Source of the DNA: JBEKSX01 sp049516635
GTDB lineage: Bacteria > Bacteroidota > Ignavibacteria > Tepidaquicellales > OLB5
Direction: 5' to 3'
DNA length: 12,943 nt
Assembly (NCBI GenBank): GCA_049516635.1
Contig: JBEKSX010000086.1
Span: forward strand, 1-12,943
Shown: positions 1 to 6,038 of the stretch, in pieces
How the letters are laid out: each line of letters starts with the position of its first letter
Numbering within the stretch: the stretch's first letter is position 1
Position numbers and translations under genes: made by a program
The notes under the pieces: generated by a model
Told to the model about the DNA's origin: nothing
What the model saw: the letters and a program-made list of their open reading frames with translations, nothing else
The model's database searches: none

Positions 1-1
1 C

Positions 2-226
2 GGTGGTACACAAAAACCTTTTAAGGCTGTTCAGACAGGGGGACCTTCAGGCGGATGTCTGTCAAAAGAATGCCTGGATCTGCCCATTGACTATGAATCG
101 CTCACAAGTGCTGGCTCTATTATGGGCTCAGGCGGTCTGATAGTAATGGATGAAGATAATTGTATGTATTTGAACCCTCATCATGTCCAATCAGAAAAAA
201 TTTTGCGTTGTATTCAGGAAATCTGA
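2..226 (+). CDS. NuoF/HydB/HndC-type NADH-binding flavoprotein, 3' fragment (truncated at both ends)
   Basis: The + strand reads open from base 2 to a TGA at 224-226. Codons up to about base 166 translate to the conserved core of the 51-kDa NADH/FMN flavoprotein family: the run KAVQTGGPSGGC, then LDLPIDYESL, then GSIMGSGGLIVMDEDNCM. In the family this stretch leads into the C-terminal segment with the CGKCxPCRxG iron-sulfur motif. The 'QTGGPSGGC' wording resembles the hydrogenase-associated subunits (HydB, HndC) and some NuoF proteins more than the proteobacterial NuoF; I cannot decide between them. After the Met codon at 164-166 homology stops: the expected VD(V/I)A..F continuation and the cysteine cluster are missing, and the frame runs about 19 codons through DNA antisense to the glycosyltransferase gene. 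The 5' part lies outside the window. It is therefore a broken copy, or half of an assembly chimera, and unlikely to be functional as it stands. Confidence 0.8.
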   Translation, partial: GGTQKPFKAVQTGGPSGGCLSKECLDLPIDYESLTSAGSIMGSGGLIVMDEDNCMYLNPHHVQSEKILRCIQEI

Positions 227-827
227 TATTGAACTTATTGCCAAGCTCAATAAAAAGGTCGAGCCGCTTTCGCTGGGCTTCATAGATAAATTCACCGCCG
301 CCGCCGACCGTGATGATAAGATTCTCTTTTTGTGTAACCACGCTTTGATGAAAGGCATCCACGTTGACACAATTATATATGACCTCACATTTGGATTCAT
401 CAACAACCTCTAACAAATATTCTTTTATTACATTCGAAACGGGAATTAGTTTGGAAGCATTTTTTACAGAATACCTGACACAGAATTTTCTGAATCTCGT
501 TCTTAATGAATTCGTGGTCCCTAAGAGTATTTCGTGGGCATCATAGCCGCCGATATTGATGACCGATCTCTTATGAAGCAGTTTTGCAAAGAACACCGGC
601 AGAAACGAATGGTAATCAGCGAACCAGATATAAATAATTTTGAACCTATAAATATTAAACAACAGGTAAAAAAATTGTTTCACGAGAGCCGTAAAGAACG
701 TAAATCCTTTTGTGGTATTGATATTCCGGCAAGTGATTTTGAAATCATTTTTCAGGATAAGAAGATCATTCTCCACCGTCCTTGCGGTAAATAATTTATG
801 CTTAATGAAAAGAAGGGAAGGTTTCAT
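120..827 (-). CDS. Family 4 (GT-B) glycosyltransferase, C-terminally truncated
   Basis: This is a 235-residue product in a family that is usually about 350-400 residues. It would transfer an activated sugar to a lipid-linked or polysaccharide acceptor at the cytoplasmic face of the membrane. The N-terminal Rossmann-like domain is recognisable: IYIWFADYHSFLPVFFAKLL (about 65-84), INIGGYDAHE (90-99), then the linker IPVSNVIKEYLL (128-139) and VIYNCVNVDAF (149-159), a typical GT4 hinge, followed by IITVGGGG (171-178) and FFLIGHDEGS (210-219), which open the C-terminal domain. Authentic sequence ends near residue 220. The last roughly 15 codons are antisense to the flavoprotein fragment and stop at TAA 120-122, so the nucleotide-sugar binding E-x7-E region is missing. 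The ATG at 827-825 overlaps the TGA of the upstream methyltransferase by 4 bp (ATGA), indicating translational coupling. The intact gene was presumably a normal member of the polysaccharide operon; this copy is probably inactive or an assembly product. Confidence 0.85.
   Translation of the reverse strand: MKPSLLFIKHKLFTARTVENDLLILKNDFKITCRNINTTKGFTFFTALVKQFFYLLFNIYRFKIIYIWFADYHSFLPVFFAKLLHKRSVINIGGYDAHEILLGTTNSLRTRFRKFCVRYSVKNASKLIPVSNVIKEYLLEVVDESKCEVIYNCVNVDAFHQSVVTQKENLIITVGGGGEFIYEAQRKRLDLFIELGNKFNIRFPEYNAKFFLIGHDEGSNTYNYLHPLLSDRLSP
160..172. other. Chimeric junction between flavoprotein gene and glycosyltransferase gene
   Basis: Left of about base 166 the + strand encodes conserved NuoF/HydB sequence. 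Right of about base 170 the minus strand encodes conserved glycosyltransferase sequence (FFLIGHDEGSNT). Each gene loses its family-typical C-terminus at the same place, and the two are in converging orientation. No transposon end, target duplication or repeat is visible at the join. It could be a real inversion or deletion endpoint, or a misjoin near a contig end; the sequence alone cannot separate these. The exact base is uncertain by a few positions. Confidence 0.7.
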
Positions 828-1765
828 ACATTAATTTCTTTTCGTGCTATACTTAAAACAGAATATGCAATTGAAGGAAGAGGAATCTCCAAATCTGTTT
901 GAGCCTCCCATCTTTTAATAATTTTTTGTTCAAATAATGGTTTAAATATGTATGTCTTAAGAACTATATTTTTGATTACTCTGATGATAAATAATTTCAA
1001 ATATTCATATTGTTCAGGTATAAATTGCCTTTCATGTATCCTTTTAATAACGATTGGATTAAAGGAGAACCGTTCCAGAATTATTTTCATGCTTTTAAAA
1101 TTAAAAAGACAGATGTGTTCGTCAGGGATATAGCAATTCCAGAGCTTTTTATAAAATTTTGCTATCCAACTATTAGTATCCGGTGTTGCTACACATAAAT
1201 AACCACCTGGCTTCAAGATTGAGTATATTTTTTCAAGAAAAAGACCTGGTTCCGGTAAATGTTCAATAGTTTGCCATATCGTAATAACATCATAGTAATT
1301 TTCTTTAAATTCGATTTCTAGAAAATTTCCGGTTATTACATCTACATCAAAATGCTTTTTTGCATAATCTCCAGCCCATTTTGAAATATCGGCACCCTGA
1401 ACATAGTACCCTTTTTTTTTAGTAAGATATAAAAAATATCCTATTCCGCATCCGACATCTAGTAATTTTGCACCACTGGAATTATAATTTAACCTTTGAA
1501 AATTATTTTCAATTTCTTTTAAATATATATTAGATGTTGGGAAATAGATATATTCTGATTGAATATATCTATTATGATAGTGGTCACCATCATAAATATC
1601 TTGTGAAAGCTCAAAAACCGGTTGAGGATTCTGGTAGATTAAGTTGCAATTAGCACACTTAAAATATTCAGCTTTTTTTTTCTTAAATAAGAACCAGTTA
1701 AGTTCTAATTTATTCCCGCAAGATGGACAGGTATTAATAATTTTGAATTTTGGGTTTTCTGTCAA
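824..1765 (-). CDS. Class I SAM-dependent methyltransferase with N-terminal zinc ribbon
   Basis: This 313-residue protein is of the Methyltransf_23 type found in surface-polysaccharide clusters. It begins with a zinc-ribbon-like pair of CxxC knuckles (C13-P-S-C16 and C37-A-N-C40). The SAM-binding motif I is LLDVGCGIGYF (101-111), the ribose-binding acidic residue is D126 in GADIS, the IWQTIEHLPEP segment lies at 163-173, and LKPGGYLCVATPD (184-196) is the post-catalytic strand. PDEHICLF (214-221) matches the conserved 'H..hF' signature of this group. The annotated start is a TTG at 1765-1763; no in-frame ATG precedes the zinc ribbon, so this start or another non-ATG codon must be used. The gene overlaps the flippase upstream by 32 bp and the glycosyltransferase downstream by 4 bp, so all three are surely co-transcribed. 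The substrate, probably a sugar or glycolipid, cannot be read from sequence. DNA here is visibly AT-rich. Confidence 0.88.
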   Translation of the reverse strand: MTENPKFKIINTCPSCGNKLELNWFLFKKKKAEYFKCANCNLIYQNPQPVFELSQDIYDGDHYHNRYIQSEYIYFPTSNIYLKEIENNFQRLNYNSSGAKLLDVGCGIGYFLYLTKKKGYYVQGADISKWAGDYAKKHFDVDVITGNFLEIEFKENYYDVITIWQTIEHLPEPGLFLEKIYSILKPGGYLCVATPDTNSWIAKFYKKLWNCYIPDEHICLFNFKSMKIILERFSFNPIVIKRIHERQFIPEQYEYLKLFIIRVIKNIVLKTYIFKPLFEQKIIKRWEAQTDLEIPLPSIAYSVLSIARKEINV

Positions 1766-3221
1766 TATGAATATATTTATATATAAATTTCTTTATTGTT
1801 TCTATTTCGATGTTTTCATAGAAATGCAGATAATATAGTATCAATGGATAAATAATTATTGCTATAATTCTTAATACTATTGAGATTATGATATTATCTA
1901 ATTTCATTAAATAGAAGGGTAATACTAGTATAATACCAACAATTAAAGAAATAGATAATTTATAAATTTCCCATTTTATGAAATAATATTTCTTTGACCA
2001 AATGTATATTATCACGGAAGATAAAATATATGAAATAAAAGTTGATATAGCTGCTCCATACATTTGAAAGAATGGAATAAGTATTAAATTCAAAATGAAA
2101 TTGATAATTGTAGATATTAGCAAAATCAATAATACTACATGTGTCTTTTTGTAATAATAGAAACTCATGAAACCGATTACCTGTATACCGTATATTGCAA
2201 GTGAAAATGATATTATCGGTACGATATCCATAGCTAACCAGTAATCAGGATTTCGTGCGAAAATTCTAATGAAATCAGGGGCAATCAAAGATAGTATTAA
2301 AGCCCCGGAAGTATATGCAAGAAAAGAATAAGTAACTGATTTTGTGAAAAACCTTTCAGCATTATCTTCTTTAGTTTTTTTCCAAAATATGGTAGGAAAA
2401 GCTAAGGCAAAAGGAGAAATAAGCAAAAATACAAGGACTCCTGCTATATTGTAACCAAGTCCGTATAATCCAACCTGGTTCGAATCTGTGATATATCCTA
2501 AGATAAAACGATCCTGAGAATTAAATAAATTAGAAACCAGGCTGGCAGCCATTAACGGTAAACAAAAAATTAATATTTGCTTAATAAGTGAAAGATCAAA
2601 ATGAAAACTTATCGCTCTAAGTAATTTGGGTAATAAGATAATAAATATAGTAAAAGCAGCAATTACTTTTGCAATGAATACACCATTTAATTTTTGTGTG
2701 GTAGATGTAATAAAATATATCTGAAGTGATAACGAAATTAAGCTTTCAAGAATTACCAGAACTGAATATTTTACTGCTTTTTCTTCAATTCTTAATATGA
2801 TTAACGGTACGCCAAGCAGAGTCTCGAACAGAGTTATTAATATACATGACCTGATGATGTCAGGAAAGGCATCAGTATTGAATAATATTTTAGATATTTG
2901 TGAAGAGAAAATAAATGATATAACAACAAGTATTAAATTAAGGATTATCAGTAATGAATATGCTGAAAAGATTAAAGATTTCTTTTTATGTATATCGTCT
3001 AATAATGAATACCATCTAAAAATTGCTGTCTCCAGAGCATACAGCATGATAGTTTGTAAAGCAGGCCAAAATATTTCGCCCCTTACTATTATTCCGTACT
3101 CTTTGGGTGTGAAATATAAGGAGTAGAGCGGAAATAATATAAAACCAATGAATTTAAATGAGATCCTGCTTAATCCGTATATAGCCGACTGTTTGATTGT
3201 ATTTTTTATATCCTGAAGCAA
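1734..3221 (-). CDS. Wzx-like oligosaccharide flippase (polysaccharide biosynthesis transporter, MOP superfamily)
   Basis: This 495-residue, almost wholly hydrophobic protein has about 12-14 predicted membrane segments and short basic loops, the usual size and pattern for PST/Wzx flippases. These move undecaprenyl-linked oligosaccharides from the cytoplasmic to the periplasmic leaflet. The N-terminus (IYGLSRISFKFIGFILFP, then LYSLYFTPKEYGII) is the classic opening of this family, with the 'YGLxR' and 'LTPxEYG' elements. The central loop LFNSQDRFILGYI is the conserved 'D+FhLg' segment. The start is TTG at 3221-3219; a TGA lies two codons upstream, and the distance to the first helix fits the family. 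The gene is first in a flippase-methyltransferase-glycosyltransferase set and follows the terminator of the T9SS cargo gene, so it needs its own promoter in 3222-3267. Its DNA is very AT-rich compared with glyQS, which is common for transferred O-antigen/EPS genes. Confidence 0.88.
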   Translation of the reverse strand: MLQDIKNTIKQSAIYGLSRISFKFIGFILFPLYSLYFTPKEYGIIVRGEIFWPALQTIMLYALETAIFRWYSLLDDIHKKKSLIFSAYSLLIILNLILVVISFIFSSQISKILFNTDAFPDIIRSCILITLFETLLGVPLIILRIEEKAVKYSVLVILESLISLSLQIYFITSTTQKLNGVFIAKVIAAFTIFIILLPKLLRAISFHFDLSLIKQILIFCLPLMAASLVSNLFNSQDRFILGYITDSNQVGLYGLGYNIAGVLVFLLISPFALAFPTIFWKKTKEDNAERFFTKSVTYSFLAYTSGALILSLIAPDFIRIFARNPDYWLAMDIVPIISFSLAIYGIQVIGFMSFYYYKKTHVVLLILLISTIINFILNLILIPFFQMYGAAISTFISYILSSVIIYIWSKKYYFIKWEIYKLSISLIVGIILVLPFYLMKLDNIIISIVLRIIAIIIYPLILYYLHFYENIEIETIKKFIYKYIHIDRKPKIQNY

Positions 3222-3225
3222 CTTT

Positions 3226-3233
3226 CAAAAATA
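3226..3233 (-). promoter_or_regulatory. Possible Bacteroidota -7 box of the flippase operon
   Basis: On the minus strand the octamer TATTTTTG fits the Bacteroidota -7 consensus TAnnTTTG. It lies between the terminator and the TTG start of the flippase, where a promoter is required. No convincing -33 TTG element is seen at the expected distance, and the transcript would be almost leaderless. AT-rich DNA gives such octamers by chance. Confidence 0.22.
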
Positions 3234-3267
3234 TTAACTTTTAGACATTAATGAAATGAATATAAGC

Positions 3268-3294
3268 AAAAAGGCAGGTTTTCACCTGCCTTTT
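3268..3294 (-). terminator. Rho-independent terminator after the T9SS cargo gene
   Basis: The two arms at 3269-3279 and 3284-3294 pair over 11 bp around the 4-base loop at 3280-3283. On the minus strand the stem core is AGGCAGGT/ACCTGCCT and is followed by a run of five Ts (complement of 3268-3272). It sits 20 bp beyond the stop codon of the gene ending at 3314 and before the flippase start, so it isolates the two transcription units. Confidence 0.85.
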
Positions 3295-3313
3295 ATCATC
3301 ATTATGCAGAATT

Positions 3314-5947
3314 TCATTTTACCAAGACCATTTTTTTACAGTCGGAAAATTCATTAGTTACTAATTTATAAATATATATTCCGCTAGCAAGAGTAGCTCC
3401 ATTGAAAGTAAATGAATGGTTACCTGAACTTTGAAATTCATTGATCGATGTCTGAACAAGCCTGCCATCGATTGAATAAATTTTCAAGTTCACCATGGTT
3501 GATTTCAACAATGAATACTTTATCACGGTTACTGGATTGAATGGATTTGGATAATTTTGTCTTAATTCATATTTTACAGGAATTTCATTATTATTTTCGA
3601 TTCCTACTGTGCATTCATCAATGATCAATGTTTGATTTACTGCAATATTTGTAAGTACCTGCTTATTACCTGATGGCCAGTTAATAATAATTGAGTCCGC
3701 AACTTTATTACTTCCTAATCCGAAGTGCTGCCAAAACATATCCTGAGATCCCATTCCCATACCACCACATACTTCTCTGATATATGTATTATTTCCTGCT
3801 TTTACTTTTATTCTAGCACCGATAGCATTGTAATTACTTTGAACTATAGGTGAAACACAACCCTTTAACCTTAATATAAGATAGTTTCCGGTGTTCCCAA
3901 TATTTTTGTAGAAGAAATTTGTACTGTTAATATTATTGTTTGTTACAAATAAATCTAGCTTTCCGTCATTATTATAGTCTCCCCAGGCATCAGCTGAACT
4001 CATACCCCCTTCTTGAGCAGGTATTTCATTAGTAACCTTTACAAAATTTTGTCCATTGAGATTTCTATATAACCCATTAGAGGAACCTTGTTTGGCAAAG
4101 AATAAATCTAAATAGCCATCATTATCATAATCACCCCAGCTGCAACCGAAGCTGTATCCTGACTCTAAACTGGGTCCTCCTGCAAATAGAGTAAATGTCC
4201 CATCGCCATTATTATGATAAAGACGCATTGGTTGATTACAATTTGCAACAAAAAGGTCTAGGTAACCATCATTATCATAATCTCCCCATGCACAACCAGA
4301 TCCATACATTCCATCGTTAACTTCAGGACCGTTAAGTATCCTAGTAAAGGTACCGTCATGGTTATTATGATATAGAAAATCGTTTTCACCCTGATAGTTG
4401 ACAACAAACAAATCAGGCCACCCATCGTTATCATAATCACCCCATGAGCAGCCACGACTCCAACCCCCATCATTTACTATGCTTCCGGATGTGATCTTAG
4501 TGAATGTACCATTACCATTATTATGATATAAGAAATTGTTTTGATATGATTGATTTCCGACGAATAGATCCAACCAACCGTCCCTATCATAATCACACCA
4601 TGCACAACATTCACTCCAGCCCCCATCATTCACAATTACACCATTTGTTACTTGTGTAAAAACCCCATTACCCTCATTATGAAATAGTAAATTATTATTA
4701 TTAAATCCTACGCATACAAAAAGATCCAATCTTCCATCATTATCATAGTCGCCCCAGGCTACTCCAAAAGTTCTACTTGTTACAGTAGCTATAGGTGCAG
4801 TCATAACCCTCTCATATGAACCTGAAACCATTGCATGGAATAGTAAAAGAGGATAAGTGCAAGATTGACAAGCATCATTATAAGTGGATATTACTATATC
4901 TAATAATCCATCATTATCATAATCGCCAAAAGCACATCTATTACTTGCATTTGTGATAAGTAAAGGACCAATGTCTTCGATTTTCATAAAGTATGGTATT
5001 GTTGGCGGGCCACCACTGTTAGTTGTCTTCAGTATAATGCCTGAACTTCCTATTGCATAGCCATTATTTATATCAGACATGTGGAGAGCATACAAAGTCG
5101 CTGATGAAGTCGGTGTTGTCTGTTGATACCAGTTATCACCTGCATTTGTAGTTTTTAATATTTTCCCGGATGCTCCTGCTGACCACCCTGTATTCAGATT
5201 AATGAAGAAAATGTCATATAGATCTGAAGTAATCCCGGAAAATAATGATAACCAGTTTGTCCCTCCATTAATAGTTTTTAATATTATTCCTGAAGAACCA
5301 ACTACATATCCAACCTGTGACGTAGTAAAAAATAATTTTTCCAGATTATAACTTATCAACTGCGTCTGCGGTATCCATGAAGTACATCCATCAGTTGTTT
5401 TCCAAAGTGTTCCGCTGTATCCGCATAACCAACCTGTATTCGCATCAACAAAGTAAACACCACGGATAGTATTGGAGGTTGGGGGAGTGAGCGCTACCCA
5501 GTTATTCCCTCCATCGGTTGATTTATCAAGTGTAGCAGGTGATCCGCCCACAGCATAACCTATCAAGGCTGTTGGAAATGAGATAGAATTTACCGTTCCC
5601 GTGCCACTGGTCTGAACACTCCAGTTGGTCCCTGAATTTGTAGTTTTTAGTACCTGCTTAGTAGTTCCGGCTGCGAAGCCGGTTTGCACAGAAGTGAACA
5701 AAATATCATAAAAGGTACTGGTTGTTCCTGTGCCGTTAATAATCCAGCTGCTTCCCCCATTTGATGTCTTATAAACGGTTCCGCTTGTAGAACCGGATAG
5801 ATAACCTGTATTGACATCATTAAAATACACGCAATATAAACTATTACCTGTTGGTGACGTAATTTGTGTCCATTGTGACTGAAGATATATCGGAAGGCAA
5901 GCCAGAAGTAAAAAGACGTAAATTATCTTTTTCATGGCTATATTCAT
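3314..5947 (-). CDS. T9SS-secreted multidomain protein: YCF48-like propeller, FG-GAP/VCBS repeats, ASPIC/UnbV domain, type A sorting domain
   Basis: The 877-residue product is predicted to be extracellular. A signal peptide is visible (basic MKK then IIYVFLLLACLPIYLQS, cleaved near residues 23-25). Residues 26-313 hold seven YCF48/BNR-like blades, each with a K-[TS]-[TSI]-[ND]-x-G-x-x-W type signature at K60, 101, 142, 183, 224, 265 and 307. Residues 335-690 carry seven FG-GAP/VCBS units with the calcium-loop motif [GC]DY[DN]xDG at 341, 399, 451, 503, 555, 605 and 656. The ASPIC/UnbV domain (about 690-778, with NAIGARIKVKAG and HFGLGSNKVADSIIINWPSG) follows. The C-terminus (from about 795, NYPNPFNPVTVIKYSL, ending GIYIYKLVTNEFSDCKKMVLVK) is a Por/T9SS type A sorting domain, so export by signal peptidase plus T9SS is expected. 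An alternative start at 5935 (MKK) is equally plausible; neither has a clear Shine-Dalgarno. Such proteins are thought to be adhesins or surface binders; the ligand is unknown. Confidence 0.93.
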   Translation of the reverse strand: MNIAMKKIIYVFLLLACLPIYLQSQWTQITSPTGNSLYCVYFNDVNTGYLSGSTSGTVYKTSNGGSSWIINGTGTTSTFYDILFTSVQTGFAAGTTKQVLKTTNSGTNWSVQTSGTGTVNSISFPTALIGYAVGGSPATLDKSTDGGNNWVALTPPTSNTIRGVYFVDANTGWLCGYSGTLWKTTDGCTSWIPQTQLISYNLEKLFFTTSQVGYVVGSSGIILKTINGGTNWLSLFSGITSDLYDIFFINLNTGWSAGASGKILKTTNAGDNWYQQTTPTSSATLYALHMSDINNGYAIGSSGIILKTTNSGGPPTIPYFMKIEDIGPLLITNASNRCAFGDYDNDGLLDIVISTYNDACQSCTYPLLLFHAMVSGSYERVMTAPIATVTSRTFGVAWGDYDNDGRLDLFVCVGFNNNNLLFHNEGNGVFTQVTNGVIVNDGGWSECCAWCDYDRDGWLDLFVGNQSYQNNFLYHNNGNGTFTKITSGSIVNDGGWSRGCSWGDYDNDGWPDLFVVNYQGENDFLYHNNHDGTFTRILNGPEVNDGMYGSGCAWGDYDNDGYLDLFVANCNQPMRLYHNNGDGTFTLFAGGPSLESGYSFGCSWGDYDNDGYLDLFFAKQGSSNGLYRNLNGQNFVKVTNEIPAQEGGMSSADAWGDYNNDGKLDLFVTNNNINSTNFFYKNIGNTGNYLILRLKGCVSPIVQSNYNAIGARIKVKAGNNTYIREVCGGMGMGSQDMFWQHFGLGSNKVADSIIINWPSGNKQVLTNIAVNQTLIIDECTVGIENNNEIPVKYELRQNYPNPFNPVTVIKYSLLKSTMVNLKIYSIDGRLVQTSINEFQSSGNHSFTFNGATLASGIYIYKLVTNEFSDCKKMVLVK
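3878..4945 (-). repeat. Seven FG-GAP/VCBS repeats with about 52-residue period
   Basis: The D-x-D-x-D-G calcium-binding loop recurs every 50-58 residues and is followed each time by a [LP]D[IL][FV] strand. Several units also share the 'LYHNNGxGTFT' and 'VNDGG' strings. The DNA shows it as a recurring segment of the type ATCATTATCATAATC on the + strand near 4910, 4736, 4580, 4424, 4268, 4118 and 3965. Seven units suggest a second propeller in the same chain. Confidence 0.88.
5009..5875 (-). repeat. Seven YCF48-like blades with 41-residue period
   Basis: Inside the secreted protein the signature lysine recurs at residues 60, 101, 142, 183, 224, 265 and 307, a spacing of 41, 41, 41, 41, 41 and 42. 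Seven blades are what a closed beta-propeller of this family needs. The last unit loses its tryptophan and runs directly into the FG-GAP region. At DNA level this is a diverged 123-bp coding periodicity. Confidence 0.85.
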
Positions 5948-5949
5948 TT

Positions 5950-6020
5950 GGTTTTGAAATAGTTAAAATGTCGGTTAAACTTCCCCTGAATAACCTGTAG
6001 CAATATACAATTTCAAAACC
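5950..6020. promoter_or_regulatory. Nested inverted repeats in the leader of the T9SS cargo gene
   Basis: Between the YfhO stop (6039) and the cargo gene start (5947) an 11-bp perfect inverted repeat is present: GGTTTTGAAAT at 5950-5960 and ATTTCAAAACC at 6010-6020. Inside it is a shorter pair, GGTTA 5973-5977 and TAACC 5991-5995. In minus-strand RNA the outer pair would fold the leader with its 3' arm ending three bases before the first start codon, so it could occlude initiation or bind a regulator. No known riboswitch was recognised. Confidence 0.4.
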
Positions 6021-6038
6021 CGTTTGTCAAGCTTTAAA

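Noticed and set aside
534..794. Open + strand frame of 86 codons opposite the truncated glycosyltransferase
   Set aside because: The minus-strand frame shows GT4 motifs and coupling with its neighbour; the + strand product is unrecognisable.
2797..3126. Open + strand frame of 109 codons inside the flippase gene
   Set aside because: It is antisense to a well-supported membrane protein, its product has no recognisable motif, and open antisense frames are expected in AT-rich hydrophobic genes.
3878..4945. Regularly spaced similar segments that at first resemble a direct-repeat or CRISPR-like array
   Set aside because: Units are about 150 bp, diverged, and translate in frame to FG-GAP calcium loops; there are no short identical repeats with unique spacers.
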